From assembly GCA_009667805.1 (NCBI GenBank), contig CM019063.1:191762661-191826660 (forward strand): DNA of 64,000 bases. The letters are read 5' to 3'. Below, one piece after another: positions 1-11,964 of the stretch; positions within the stretch are counted from its first letter, which is position 1; every line of letters starts with the position of its first letter. The notes under the pieces were generated by a model. That model was not told where the DNA came from, ran no database searches, and saw only the letters and a list, made by a program, of their open reading frames with translations. A program made the position numbers and the translations under genes. The stretch is from Leptobrachium leishanense. Taxonomy: Eukaryota; Chordata; Amphibia; Anura; Megophryidae.

Positions 1-100
1 GCCGAACGCTGACCCCAATGCGAGGACGCGCTCAGCGCGTCCTCCGCATACCAGCGGCAATGCTGAGGACGCGCTGAGCGCGTCCTTAGCATTGAAGTGG
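1..100. mobile_element. Right end of a TTAA-target (piggyBac-like) element
   Basis: The sequence ends in GCATTGAAGTGG followed by TTAA at 101-104. This resembles the right end of the TTAA elements at 45336-45705 and 47806-48852. It contains two near-perfect palindromes built on GAGGACGCGCT (about 22-44 and 65-87). The LINE reading frame picks up straight after the TTAA, so this element appears to have inserted into the LINE. The left end lies outside the window. Confidence 0.6.
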
Positions 101-704
101 TTAAAAGTTTCCAATGATATCCAGGCTGGTATGGAACAAGGAACCCTAACTGGAGCCATCTTCCTTGATTTTGCCAAGGCCTTTGACAGAGTAGACCATG
201 GCATCTTATTACAAAAACTTAAAGACTCTATTGGGGATCGCACGCTAACCTGGTTTCAATCATATTTGTCTGATCGGTCACAATATGTGTCCATTTCTGA
301 CAGCACTTCCCTCCCCCTCCCAGTCACATGCGGTGTACCCCAAGGCTCGATACTCGGCCCCCTGCTATTCACAATATTCATAAATGATCTGCCCAATGTC
401 TGCAAAGCCTCAACTGTACATATGTACGCAGACAACACTGTAATCTATACCAGCAAACCAAATCTCCCGCAGCTGGAGGCGGTGCTGCAAGACCAATTCA
501 CAGAGGTAGAAAAGTGGATCAAAGATAACAAACTTTTTCTATATGCTGACAAAACTGTTACAATGCTCTTTGGAACAGCACCTAAACTACATAAATTGCA
601 AGCACCCCATCTATGTGTCAGGACAAAATCAAATGGCTTGTTGACCACAGTCACTTCTCTCAAATATCTAGGTATGTGGCTAGACCCAAATCTATCCTTT
701 GGCC
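101..704 (+). pseudogene. CR1/Rex1-like LINE reverse transcriptase, 5' segment
   Basis: This is the reverse transcriptase of a non-LTR retrotransposon, the enzyme for target-primed reverse transcription. Visible RT motifs, in order, are FLDFAKAFDRVDH (the first catalytic Asp region), GVPQGSILGPLLF, and MYADN at about 422-436. Active enzymes have YADD in the last motif; here the second Asp is Asn, which should abolish catalysis. The left side is interrupted at 101 by a TTAA element. The right side is interrupted at 705 by a hAT element, after a segment reading LGMWLDPNLSFGP. The C-terminal part resumes at 2524. It is a dead, split copy. The clade (Rex1 or CR1) is inferred from motif style and from the 3' half. 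Confidence 0.85.
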
Positions 705-788
705 CAGGGGTCAAGTCCTGGGAAAAAAAGTGAGGAAACTCAACCACGAATTCCACAACCCCTATTAACAGAAGAAAAAAATATATAT

Positions 789-940
789 ATCACGAGTATA
801 GCAGTACGTGGTGATACCATTTTTATTGGGTTAACTTTACATTTAAAAGACAAGCTTTCAAGAGTGTAACCTCTCCTCTTCAGGTCTGGAAACTATACTG
901 ATCAGTGAAAGGTATCACTACGTACAGGTATACTCGTGAT
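789..940. mobile_element. Nested MITE with about 30-bp inverted ends
   Basis: The left end begins ATCACGAGTATAGCAGTACG and the right end is its near-complement, finishing TATACTCGTGAT. The arms are about 30 bp (789-818 and 911-940). The central part (tttattgggttaac... ctcttcaggtctgg) is not recognised. It sits inside the hAT element and is absent from the other hAT copy at 60467-62552. Confidence 0.7.
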
Positions 941-999
941 TTTGGCAACTGGACTAACATGTTATATATATATATATATTATATATATCTATCCAGGCA

Positions 1000-1440
1000 C
1001 AGACCCCCCTGAATTATATACACAGACCCCCCAGAATTACATACACAGGCACTGGACCTCCAGAATAATATACCCAGCACTGAGCCCCCAGAATAATATG
1101 CATAGCACTGAACTCCCAGAATAATATACACAGCACTGAGCCCCCAGAATAATACACAGCACTGAACCCCCAGAATAATATACACAACACTGAACCCCCA
1201 GAATAATATAAACAGCACTGAGCCCCCAGAATAATATACACAGCACTGAGCTCCAGAATAATATACACAGCACTGAGCCCCAAGATTAATATGCACAGCA
1301 CTGAGCCCCCAGAATAATATATACAGCACTGAGCCCCAAGAATAATATACCCAGCACTGAGCCCCCATAATAATATACACAGCACTGAGCCCCAAGAATA
1401 ATATACACAGCACTGAGCCCCAAGAATAATATGCACAGCA
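1000..1440. repeat. Minisatellite, about 28-bp unit, inside hAT copy 1
   Basis: The unit is approximately CACTGAGCCCCCAGAATAAT plus ATACACAG, with length and base variants. It shares the CCCCCAGAAT core with the array in the second hAT copy (60600-61550). Open frames here come only from the periodicity. Confidence 0.85.
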
Positions 1441-2225
1441 CTGGTTATATGGATATATTTGCCCCCAGCTCACATGGATATATTTGCCTCAGCTCATATG
1501 GGTATATATTGCCCCAGCTCATATGGGTATATATTGCCCCAGCTCACATGGATATTTTTTCCCCAGTTCACATGGTTATATTTTCCCCAGTTCACATGGA
1601 TATAATTTCCCCCAGTTCACATGGATATTATTGACCCCAGCTCATATGGATATTATTGACCCCAGCTCAGATGGGTACATATTGCTCCAGCTCTCATGGA
1701 TATGCCCCAGCTCTCATGGATATGCCCCAGGTCTCATGGATATGCCCCAGGTCTCATGAATATGCCCCAGGTCTCATGGATAATGCCCCAGGTCTCATGG
1801 ATAATGCCCCCCCAGCTCTCATGGATAATGCCCCAGGTCTCATCGATATGCCCCCCGCTCACATGGATAATGCCCCAGGTCTCATGGATAATGCCCCAGC
1901 TCTCATGGATATGCCCCAGCTCTCATGGATATGCCCCAGGTCTCATGGATAATGCCCCAGCTCTCATGGATAATGCCCCAGGTCTCATCGATATGCCCCC
2001 AGCTCACATGGATAATGCCCCAGGTCTCATGGATATGCCCCAGGTCTCATGGATAATGCCCCAGCTCTCATGGATATGCCCCAGGTCTCATGGATATGCC
2101 CCAGGTCTCATGGATAATGCCCCAGGTCTCATGGATAATGCCCCAGGTCTCATGGATATGCCCCCAGCTCTCATAGATAATGCCCCAGGTCTCATGGATA
2201 ATGCCCCCAGCTATCATGGATATTA
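1441..2225. repeat. Minisatellite, 20-25 bp unit (ATGGATATGCCCCAG core)
   Basis: The first part (1441-1690) has longer units of the type CAGCTCACATGGATATATTT. The second part (1690-2225) is built of 20-bp units CATGGATATGCCCCAGGTCT and 21-bp units with GATAATG. The core CCCCAGCTC..ATGGATATG is the same as in the array at 53460-54830, reverse complemented, inside a different transposon. Confidence 0.9.
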
Positions 2226-2523
2226 TTGTCACCAGCAGCCAGCTCACCTCTCTGTGCGCCCGAAACGATTGAGCAGGCCGCCACCGCCGCCTCCGTGAGA
2301 TCACGGCAGGCTGTTTCATCGATTCCAGGCGAGCGGCTGCACTTCTTGTCAGCGGGCATTCTAGCAGGAAGCAAGTGGCCGCCGGCAATGTGCGGCGGTG
2401 GCGGCCTGCTCAAACGTTTCGGGCCACAGCGGGAACCTGCGTTCTCGCAGCGTTCCCACTGTGGGAGAAGTGCGGGAACGCCATTCCTGTGCGTTTCCGC
2501 AGGACTCGAGCCCTGCTTTAGCC

Positions 2524-3300
2524 CCCACATTGAAAAACTTTCATCTAAACTTTACCCCAAACTAGGTGCCCTGTACAGAAACAAATCCTGCCTGAACCCC
2601 ACGGTAAGAAAGCAAATTGTACAACAAATGCTTATGCCAGCTATTGAATATGGAGATGTAGTGTATGCAGCTGCCCCGCAAACACACCTTCATAAACTTA
2701 CTACATTGTATAACTCATTCTGCTGCTTTGCGCTACAATGTAACTACATGACCCACCACTGTAACATGTTAAAAGAGCTAAACTGGCCGTCACTGGAATC
2801 TAGACACACTCTTCACCTTTCCAACCTGGTGTTTAAGAGCTTTTCTGGGAAGCTGCCACCCTACCTGAATAGGCTGCTTCCCAAAGCAGTTCCCTCATCC
2901 TATAACCTCCGATCCAGGACCAGCACCTTACTTGCAATACCACAGTACAAAAAGAAAGTAGCTTGATCCTCATTTTCCTACAGAGCACCACAATTATGGA
3001 ATAACCTCCCAGACGCCATCAAATCTTCCCCCAGTCTAAAGTCCCTTAAGAGCTCCCTATTACCATACCTCAATAAGGAATGCACCTGTAAACATGTAAC
3101 ATAGTGACTATATTTCCTACATATTTATTTTCTGTTAATCTGTATATTTGTTTTGTATTATTGTCTTGCATTTTACTACTTTGTATTTTTGTAACCATGT
3201 TATTGAACCCAGGACATACTTGAAAACGAGAGAAATCTCAATGTATCCTTCCTGGTAAAATCCTTTATAAATAAATAAATAAATAAATAAAATAAATCAC
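2524..3300 (+). pseudogene. CR1/Rex1-like LINE, C-terminal segment and 3' UTR
   Basis: This continues the LINE interrupted at 705. The reading frame gives a C-terminal RT region with segments such as YPKLGALYRNKSCLNP, YNLRSRTST and LAIPQYKKKVA. A stop at 2964-2966 (TGA, where the copy at 4560 has CGA) truncates it before the APQLWNNLPD motif. The 3' UTR contains a GAGAGAAATCTC stem-loop motif (about 3230-3241) and TTCCTGGTAAAAT, and ends in an (AATA)n tail at about 3269-3300. Such tails are usual for 5'-truncating non-LTR elements. Confidence 0.85.
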
Positions 3301-3340
3301 CTGGGTTTGATCCGTACAACCTTTTTCGTTTTCCTTTTAT

Positions 3341-3960
3341 ATCATTAGAAAGGCCAGACTCTGACCTGTCCAATGACATCTAACTTGAACTTGTGGGGTG
3401 TAAATAATAAAGATATAGGGTCCAAAGGACCCTCCGCTCTCCTCGCAGCAGAGCTTCTGCTTTTAGGTGAAACAATGTGTAATAATGCATTGCACCATCA
3501 CCTCCACATTTGCTCCCATCTTTGGTAAGCTGACCATATTGTCCATGTTCAAATGGACACATATTGCTATTTCAAGCAGAGGGGAGAACAGAGAAAAGTG
3601 CTGCCAACATGTATAATTCATATGCTGCAGCAAGGAAATCAAGGCAGGTCTCCTGGGAATCCTCTTTGATTTCTTACCTGTAGCATATAGATTCTGCATG
3701 CTGTGGGGTCACATTCTTCATGCACTGCCCATCACCATGAATAAAGAATATGTATCCCTTTAAATATGTTCGATATGGTCACCCTAGTCATTGGAAATTA
3801 AAAGGTGAGTTAGTGCAGTGTCATTGTTGGCGTTATATGTAAAACCACATAATGCTAATGCTTTAAACAGTTAAAAAAGTAAAATTTGCTTTTAATTTTT
3901 TATTTTTGCACATTTATGGTAATATTTAGTATCATTGGAAAAGCCAGACTTTAAAGTTAA
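3341..3960. repeat. Fragment of a repeat with TCATTGGAAAGGCC hairpin, split by a MITE
   Basis: The hairpin at 3341-3379 pairs ATCATTAGAAAGGCC with its imperfect complement. Downstream sequence (tccaaaggaccctccgctctcc, then tgaaacaatg and accatcacctccaca) matches 24830-24970. That homology resumes after the MITE as aaaggtgagttagtg. The same hairpin occurs in the TTAA elements at 45336-45705 and 47806-48852, so this is probably a degraded member of that family. Confidence 0.5.
3525..3787. mobile_element. MITE related to the hAT MITE at 25880
   Basis: The ends are approximate inverted repeats (TAAGCTGACCATATTGTCC on the left; complement of TAGGGTGACCATATCG on the right). The internal sequence (gctgcag, ttacctg, gcactgcccatcac.atga) matches 25880-26151 throughout. 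No clear target duplication is preserved. Confidence 0.6.
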
Positions 3961-4559
3961 AAAAGCTAATTTATTAAAAGGTTATTGCATCAATATAAAA
4001 AAAAACACAGAATAAAATAGCTGACACACAATGTCCTGAGACACATTTCGGCTGTTGTAGGCTTCCTCAAGGTGTCTATAGACATGTTCAGTCAAAAGCG
4101 AAAGTAAAAGTGCTTTATAAAACACATGCTATTATTTGATTTCTTTGTTTGAAGAAATAGCATGTGAAAAAGAAAATTATTAAAGTTAGCTTTTTATCTC
4201 TTGTTTCCATTTTGTGGATTTCTCCCATGATGCATCATTTACCAAAATCTTAGGACACATTTCACTTTACACCTGTGGTACAGGATTAAACAGTAGGGAA
4301 GAGGAAATGAATGGAGGATGGAATGTTTACACATAGCTGCAGGGGATCTCTTCTACTGTGTATGCTACCTAGGTAAGAGATAGCAACAGAACGAGATCTG
4401 ATAGAGGGCTAACAACACTCCTGTTATTTACATACATCCCACACATTGCAAATCAATAGGTCAGTGTATTGAAATAGTAAAAATGATGATGTATTCTGTT
4501 CTTAGCATATATAATGAAATAGTTAAAATGGTGATTCACCCTACATAACTCGCTGTTCT
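3961..4559. other. Intergenic, no gene seen
   Basis: AT-rich sequence without supportable coding content. A short stretch at about 3970-4085 (tttattaaaaggttattg, then tcctgagacacatttcggctgttgtaggcttcctcaag) resembles interspersed repeats common in amphibians, but no termini could be defined. Confidence 0.4.
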
Positions 4560-5505
4560 TTGCTGTTTCTAAATACTGACAAAACTGTTACGATGCTATT
4601 TGGAACAAAACCTAAACTACGTAATTGGCAAACTCCCCATCTATGTGTTATGCACGCTGCCACAGTCAGTTCTCTCAAATATCTACTGTAGGTATGTGGT
4701 TAGACCCAAATCTATCCTTTGGCCCCCACATCGAAGAACTCTCATCTAAACTTTACCCCAAACTAGGTGCCCTGTACAGAAACAAATCCTGCCTGAACCC
4801 CACGGTAAGAAAGCAAATTGTACAACAAATGCTTATGCCAGCTATTGAATATGGAGATGTAGTGTATGCAGCTGCCTCGCAAACACACCTTCATAAACTT
4901 ACTACATTGTATAACTCATTCTGCTGCTTTGCGCTACAATGTAACTACATGACCCACCACTGTAACATGTTAAAAGAGCTAAACTGGCCGTCACTGGAAT
5001 CTAGACACACTCTTCACCTTTCCAACCTGGTGTTTAAGAGCTTTTCTGGGAAGCTGCCACCCTACCTGAATAGGCTGCTTCCCAAAGCAGTTCCCTCATC
5101 CTATAACCTCCAATCCAGGACCAGCACCTTACTTGCAATACCACAATACAAAAAGAAAGTGTCTCGATCCTCATTTTCCTTCAGAGCACCGCAATTATGG
5201 AATAACCTCCCAGACACCATCAAATCTTCCCCCAGTCTAAACTCACTTAAGAGATCTCTATTAACATACCTCAATACGGAATGCACCTGTAAACATATAA
5301 CATAATGAGTATATTTCCTACATATTTATTTTATGTGTTAATCTGTATATTTGTGTTTTGTTTTTAATATCTTACATTTATTACTTTGTATTTCTGTAAC
5401 GGCTGTAAAAATGTCTGTGTTTTGAACCCAGCCAGTATGTACTTGAAAACGAGAGAAATCTCAATGTATCCCTTCCTGGTAAAATATTTTGCAAATAAAT
5501 AAATA
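4560..5505 (+). pseudogene. CR1/Rex1-like LINE, 5'-truncated copy 2
   Basis: This is a second copy of the LINE, beginning at the sequence corresponding to about 535 of copy 1. The frame from about 4690 encodes LGMWLDPNLSFGPHIEELSS-type sequence, then the C-terminal motifs YNLQSRTST, SSFSFRAPQLWNNLPD and LKRSLLTYL, with a stop at about 5305. The C-terminus is open here, unlike copy 1. The 3' UTR repeats the CGAGAGAAATCTCAATGTAT motif and ends in AATAAATA. The catalytic RT core is absent, so it cannot be autonomous. It supplies the empty-site sequence that defines the hAT insertion in copy 1. Confidence 0.88.
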
Positions 5506-5544
5506 CTGCTTCTGTGGAATCAGTCAGCAACAGCTGTAAAACAA

Positions 5545-5850
5545 AAATCAAATACTCACCTTTCATCCCACGGTGACGCGATGCCCGACTGGGGAAAAAG
5601 TCCCCAGTCTCCCTTTGTGCACCTGCATGATCTCGTGAGAGCGAGATCCTGCATGTCACGTAACCTGGCAGCACAAGCCTCCATGCTGCTGTGAGTATCC
5701 AAGGGCTTAGCACTGCATTTCGGGGCAGGCTGCTGAAGGTGCCTGGCTAGTAATATGGTACTAAAACAGGGACGCGAAGAGGAAACCTGCAGGCGCAGGT
5801 TTTCCATCCTTTGCGTCCCTGTTTTAGCGGCAGTATTTTAATACTGCCCA
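5545..5850. mobile_element. Fragment of the GGGC-ended TIR family
   Basis: Matches the interior of the element at 35833-36592 (actcacctttcatccc, agtccccagtctccct, gcgagatc, gagtat). It ends in a strong hairpin at about 5765-5826, with arms CTAAAACAGGGACGCGAAG and its near-complement. Related hairpins occur in the members at 23529-23836, 35833-36592 and 60192-60440. Confidence 0.5.
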
Positions 5851-6832
5851 TTGTGTCTGATCACCACATACATTTTGATTTACTTATTCTTAATTTATCA
5901 AATACTTTAATGTATTATGGCACTTTTGTCAGCAATACTTTACATTAGAATATGTCATTTTTATTTACCCGCCCCCCTCCCGAAAACATAAAATTCACAC
6001 TCTGTTTAAGGGTGAGAAGGGACGTCTTGTGCCTACAAGCTCGTGAGATGAAAATCTAGTCCTACTTAGACACCTCCCTCAAAATCACCAACTGTTTCCC
6101 AATCAAGGAACATAGTAACAAAATTATTGTAAAATGGTACTTGTAAATTATAGAGATACTTGATACAATGCGAAATGTGCTATCCATTCAGAAAGGACAA
6201 TTAAGATGAACAATAACACAGACAATGGCTCAAAAGTTCCAGAGTTGACCTAGTAAAGTAGATATTAGAGAAACCTTTGTATTCCCTCAACTCAGGGCAT
6301 AAATTAACCAAACTCTTTGTTAGTGTTATGCATAGGTTTTGACAACATCAATCAATAAAGTTTACTATCATGTTGACATCTATGGATGTTTTTTATTCAA
6401 ATCCAATGTTCTTCCCACACCACTCTTTCTCAAGGAAATGTTGACACCACCAGTTCTATAGGCACGAGGTTCTATTCCGCAAGTGCACAGACACTAATTG
6501 GAATCCTGAAAGGCTGTTATACATGATGCCAAGGATAGTTTTCTTTCCAGTACCTATAACAATTGATTGCAGCTTGGAAAAAGCATTCTCAGAGCCTGAG
6601 GTTATTCTGTTATAATTAAGTCTACTCACAACTTCCGGTGCAATTTAAGGGTTTGGTTAGAATATGTCTTGCTTGAATTCCAGAAGGGTTGAACATGATT
6701 GCAGGCAGCAGTCAATGATACAGGTCTGTCCCCCCCTAACTGCTTTTAAGGCACTTCCTCATGTTGACATTTTGAAATGTTATGAATGTCTAGCGACAAT
6801 CACTTGTGAGTACATCTTTTATCCGTGTACAC
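5851..6832. other. Intergenic, nothing recognised
   Basis: AT-rich sequence without recognisable coding exon, RNA gene or defined repeat ends. Confidence 0.5.
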
Positions 6833-6835
6833 TTT

Positions 6836-7749
6836 CAGGGTTATGCAAAGAGTCGAAAAGTCACCGCATGTTCGGTGAGTTTTCGTTCTCTTCAATTCGG
6901 TGCGATTTGGCGATCCCATTTCGGCAACCCTGCGGTGTATTCAGCAAGCACCACAGGGCTGTCGTGGTGCAGGGGAAAGCCGCCGCAAACACGCCGAACG
7001 CTCACCACAAAACCCGGCTAACGCACACCGAAACCCACAAAAACATCTGGATTAACCCTGCCAAACACGCTGGAGAACCCCGAGCAGTCGCCGATCACAG
7101 CGCAGAGCAGCTGCCGGAAAAACCCGACACCGCAGACAAATGGCGTGAAAAAAACAAAAAAACAGTACGCTTGAATGTTTGAAAAGTGAAACGCCATTTG
7201 CAAAGAAACTACAGAACGAAAATGTCTGAAATTTACATATAAGATCCAATGAATGATAATAAAAAGGGCTGTAACAGAAAAAAGAAAAAACGATTTTAAA
7301 AAAGAAACGGAAAAATAATTTTCGCCAAAAAATCCCAAAAAAATCCCTAAAAGATCCTAAAAAATCTAAAAATAAAGAGACTTTTTACTGCAGAATATTA
7401 TAATCAACGGTTTATTAGATATTGGATTAAAACGGGAATATTTTTAACATTGAAGCCTATGGGATTCGCCTGAATAAACCTGTCGAATGAAACCACCGAA
7501 CAGCAGGGAAACTCGGCAGCTTTCACTGCTGGTTTTTGGTCTCTGAATAGCCGAAGCATTGCTTCTCTATGGGGATTTCACTGCCCTCAAACAGGCAACG
7601 AACAGGCACCGTATGTGCAGGCAATTCGCCAACATTTGGCGAACTGCCTGCTCTCTGGATAGCCGAATGGCCAGGAAAGGTAACCGAAGGCTGAATTTCA
7701 CTGTTCAGTTACCTTTCGGCCCCAATTCGGAGCTTTTTGAATAACCCTG
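6836..7749. mobile_element. CAGGGTTATTC-TIR element, copy 1 (TSD TTT)
   Basis: The left end is CAGGGTTATGCAAAGAG, and the right end (TTTGAATAACCCTG) is its complement. It is flanked by TTT on both sides (6833-6835 and 7750-7752). Just inside the left end is a hairpin, CGAAAAGTCACCGCA / GTTCGGTGAGTTTTCG. A matching structure (AGGTAACCGAAGGC... TTCAGTTACCTTTC) lies near the right end. No transposase is present. It is about 914 bp, close in length to four other copies in this window. A 3-bp duplication of variable sequence fits CMC-type superfamilies (EnSpm/Chapaev3) better than hAT or Harbinger, but the class is not proven. Confidence 0.8.
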
Positions 7750-7752
7750 TTT

Positions 7753-9480
7753 AAGTCATTTAGCTGTGATGGACAAAGAAGAAAGAAATGTTTCAACTGT
7801 GGCATCCAGAAAACATGTAGACCACATTTGAAGTCCAGAGGAGGAATTGTAGTAATCTACAACACGATAAAGATTGCAGGATATGTCATCATGGTGAAAG
7901 AAGAGAACAAGGGTCCAAAGTATTACTCCAAAGATGAGGTCTTTTTTATGAGGTGTATAATAATTTCAAAGATGGCAAGAAGGGAGAGCTATCTGGATGA
8001 CATGAAACCATTAGTGATCCAGTCCAAAGCATGAAGGTCTCGTTGGCCTACGCACAAATATACCCATGCATGGTTTTGATGGGATGGGTACAGGCAAAGC
8101 CTTCTACATGAGTCTCTATAAGAGACTATAAAAAAGGTGAGTGGTAATAATTTTTGCTTGTGACCCACATTGTATGGCAATGAATCATCCTATTTCTTAA
8201 TAAAAACATAAATATTTATAAATAAAAAAAATAATACTTTCTATATATGCAAAAAATATAGATTTTATTAATGGACATTAGAACCGGAATTTTTTCACTG
8301 CTATTTAAACAACACAAACAGCTACAAAAAAGCATGACATTTTGTGATTGCTCCTTCCATGCATAAAATTACAGCTACATTTAACAACTGCATATGCAGT
8401 ATTGTAAATACTGCTGCAAAAATCATGCATTATAAATGGATTGTCTGAGAACAGAGTCTTTACCTCAGTCTCATTTTGCTGAACTTATATTTAACCCATG
8501 GCATGTCATGCCACAGCAACACAATAATGATAACACAGAGGCTTAGATTTACAAAGTGTTGATACTCCATTGCACAATGTGAACCACTGAAGAGTAAATC
8601 TCATCCGCTGTCTGAGTGGTGGAAGAGCTACCAATATTGGCCTGATATCTATCTATCTGATTGGGTGGCTGTGAAGTCCCTGTAGCCTATAGAGAGATAG
8701 AACAAATGGCCACAACCAATATTCTAACCAATCAGCCAGAATGGATCCACTTCCCAAATCCCTTATGCAACGAAATCAAAATACTGACTTTTCCATATAA
8801 ATTCAAGTGGGTTTATTTCCTCTGCTGCAAAAGACAACGTTTTGACTCTTCCAGTTCTTGGTCAAGTCTGAATTCCAAAATCTTCCAACTCCATACATAT
8901 AGGGTCTTCAATTAGTGACATCGTTAATTAAGTGCAATCCTATTCTATTGCGTCAACAATATAATTAACTCCTTCTATACTCAATTCCATCTCTCATCTG
9001 GAAGGAGAATAAAGTGAAATGAAATGTAATCACATATAAATATAAATTCTTTAAAGACAATTGTGTATAATATAAAATATTTCCATATTAAATATTAATA
9101 AAGTATATATATTTATATATAAATAGATGAACTATATAAAAATTGATAACCATCATTTGGTACCTGGATACATCTGTCTCTAGTATCTATGCCATATGTA
9201 TACATAGATATATGCATTTGTATATTTATCTGTCATGATGGTAATCAAATACTGTATACCAATAATGATTTATCATGCATTTATTGCAACGCCATTTATG
9301 TCTACAACTGATCCTACAATAAATAATTATCAATTACAGTTACTCACACGAATGGTGAGAGATCGAATTCCCTATTTAAGCAAAAGGTTCAATGGTATTT
9401 AAATGGTGAATCCAATAAAATTCCTTCCTTTACCCTGTAGCCTAAAGAACCAGAGTCCCAGATTAATGCAGGAGGGATAA
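7753..9480. other. Intergenic, no supportable gene
   Basis: AT-rich sequence. A short open stretch at 7828-8034 has no recognisable domain and no splice context. A diverged fragment at about 8795-8880 (gcaaaagacaacgttttgactcttccag, then cttggtcaagtc) looks like an interspersed repeat end. Confidence 0.4.
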
Positions 9481-9484
9481 AACC

Positions 9485-10330
9485 AAAATATCTTGGGCTA
9501 GATTCCAAGGAGGGGTGTAGACTTAACCAGAGTCGGAGTAAACCCATTGGGCCCTATTACATTCTTCACTCAAAAACGCACTTTCAACGCGTGAATTTTT
9601 GCGTGAAGCGTTAAACGTTAACAATCCTTGCACATTTTTTCATCCGTCGAGCAATAACGCGCGTAAAACAGATGCACAAAAACAAGCGCGTAGCAATGTT
9701 GAGCACAGAAATCAGTGTGCGGACTGTTTTTTCCACGCGATTCAGACAATCAGAATTAAGAACCACAATTGTCTCAAGTTAAGTTTTTGCGCCTGCCAAA
9801 ATCAACCTGCGCATATATGCTGCATCAATAAAAAAAACACAACTTCTCAAATTTATTGTTTTGGTATGAGTACAATGTGTAACTACACTTTGCTGTGTAT
9901 TTTTTTTTGGGCTGGTGTATTTGGTTTCGGCAGGTTGATAGAATTTGCCATGAACACCAGCTTTTAGGAGTTGCTAAAATTATGCGCGCAAAGACTATGC
10001 GTTACAAACTGCGCATAGATTGTAATACCATCCGTGTACCAGCGCACAAATGCATTTGCGATCACAATGTTAAGTATAGGACGCGCGCAGTACAGTAAGC
10101 TCGCGCAGCGTTCGAGCAGGTTCACCCGCGGTAGACGTATACACGTGTTTGTTGCGCTGACATTATAATACAACGTTCTGCGCAAAGGGTTTTGCCCCTC
10201 GCGTTAATAAGTTTTTGCGCGGGTGCAAACGTATGCGCGAAGATTGTACTTTAACCCATAGACTTTAATGCTCAGGTAAATTTACTCTAGGCTTGTTATA
10301 GAGTCTCTGGTGTCAATGGGAGGGTGGTTG
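9485..10330. mobile_element. Nested TIR composite, diverged copy (C)
   Basis: An outer arm (GGGCTAGATTCCAAGG, then ACTTAACCAGAG and GTAAACCC) is followed by an inner element. The inner element starts GGGCCCTATTACATTCTTC at 9549 and ends about 10257 in the imperfect complement. The right outer arm continues CATAGACTTTAATGCTCAGG. The interior is CpG-rich (gcgcgc motifs) and has no coding potential. The arrangement parallels 23463-23910 and 35765-36656. Confidence 0.55.
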
Positions 10331-10799
10331 TCATTCACTAAATTTGGGAAGAACTGATTAAAAATGGTCATCAATATAACCAAACCCTCAGGAGTTTGAG
10401 TTATTTCCAAAATAGAACTCGATTTAATTCTAGAGCCTGATATTTATGAAAAATATATCAGCTCATTTAGTTGAAATAATTCAGTCTGAGACAATATTTG
10501 AAAAATGTTACTAGTCCAAGTAAGTTTGACTGGAAAAATAACCAAAAAAGCTTGATTTTAGCCAGCATGATACAGATTAAACATCTATTAGAAAACTCTG
10601 ATGATTAATAAATGATTTTATTGTAACTCCCTCTATTTCCCTGCCTGAAAATCCAGTTATCAAAACCTTTAAGTATTTGATTTTTCTTCGGAAATCGGCA
10701 TACAAATAAATTGGAATTTAACCCATATAGTTGATATTTTGATTTGAAAGTATAGCTGCAAGAGATGATGCAGTAAAATGCCAGTAAACCTGCCCTTAA

Positions 10800-11243
10800 G
10801 GCTGGTGTCAGACGAGTGCGTTTTCTACGGACTGTGCGCCGTGCAGTACGGACGCACTTTTGACGGAAGACGCAGTAGTGGTCACACAGTCCGTTTTTGT
10901 GACTGACGTTATTTTCGACGGATGTAGGAGGGAAAATAAATTTAAATGAAACAACATTTTGTCTGTCAAAAATGCTGGACGTATAAATGCAGTCCGTCTG
11001 ACCACGTTCCATCACACACACAAAGCTATGCAGACGTTGCGGATGTGGCGCACTCTGCACGTCTGTCCTAGCAGTTCGACGTTCTTGCTAACCTGCGTCT
11101 GTTTGCCGCGTCCGTAGTGCGTCCGCACGTCCGTGCGGACGTACTTCGTGTGTGGGCCTTCATTGGTCATGATTATCTGCTACCACGGACGTACTAAAGT
11201 GCAGCTGCATGGATGTTAACACTGCGTTCGTCTGATCCCAGCC
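10800..11243. mobile_element. Harbinger MITE, copy 1 (TSD TAA)
   Basis: Inverted termini are GGCTGGTGTCAGACGAGTGCG on the left and the complement of GGCTGGGATCAGACGAACGC on the right. It is flanked by TAA (10797-10799 and 11244-11246), the TWA target typical of PIF/Harbinger. The body is rich in GTCCGT/ACGGAC motifs. No transposase is present. Relatives are at 30667-31113, 33403-33802, 36704-37803 and 42833-43948. Confidence 0.85.
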
Positions 11244-11249
11244 TAAATC

Positions 11250-11960
11250 TCCCCAACTCGAAAACTGACCAAACATTGGCCAAAAAAAGCCCCAATTTCA
11301 GCCATTAAATCCACCCCATAGTTATCTAGTCATAACCTTTTCAATTCCCCAGGCTTTGCTACAGAACTCCTAATTCAGTGAATAAACTCCACCAATTTGT
11401 GATTTTATAACATACATCAATCTGAAACGAAAAAGCATCAAAAAGGCAAATATTTAATAACTACTGTAATGTTTCCTCTAACGCAGTTACTTAATAGCAT
11501 ATGTTTCTTGCCATTGATACATGGTAATGTCCCGCTATATAAAATCTAGGCTAATGGAGCATATTGACAACTGAAATCGCCTACCACTGGGCTAATTTCA
11601 TAGTCAAGTCAATACCTCAAGGCACATAATCTTGTCTCATTTTTTAATAGAAAAATATTTCCCTGTTTATTGGTGCAGAAAGCTATAAGTGCATATTTTT
11701 AAAACATTTACACATGTGAAAAATTGGGCTATTTACTAAACATCTCAATTTAATCACGTTATGCAAATTGTTTATCTTTCCAAATCTACTATTATGACAA
11801 AATTTTGATATTTTTTCAAATTTTGATAAATTTTTGATATACTTGTTCTTTGCAGCTCATTTTTTTTAAACAATCCCAATTATTTTCTACTTTCAAGGAA
11901 TTTGTACAGAACCTGATCCCTGACATTTTTGTTGTCACTGTCCTGTAGACTTATGTTATT
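11250..11960. other. Intergenic, nothing recognised
   Basis: AT-rich sequence without coding or repeat ends that I can define. Confidence 0.45.
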
Positions 11961-11964
11961 CTAA

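Larger units (their letters stand above)
705..2515. mobile_element. Non-autonomous hAT element filled with minisatellites (copy 1)
   Basis: The termini are imperfect inverted repeats: CAGGGGTCAAGTCCTG on the left, and on the right the complement of CAGGGCTCGAGTCCTG. The flanks are an 8-bp target duplication, CTTTGGCC (697-704) and CTTTAGCC (2516-2523). Removing the element restores the LINE sequence seen uninterrupted at about 4712-4730. An 8-bp duplication with a CAGGG terminus is typical of the hAT superfamily. No transposase is present. The interior is a nested MITE, a TA run, two minisatellite blocks and a GC-rich right end. A second copy with matching ends lies at 60467-62552. Confidence 0.9.

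Noticed and set aside
7828..8034. 68-codon open frame MKSRGGIVVIYNTIK
   Set aside because: No family recognised, no splice signals or repeats of it elsewhere. Left as chance unless a search finds a homologue.
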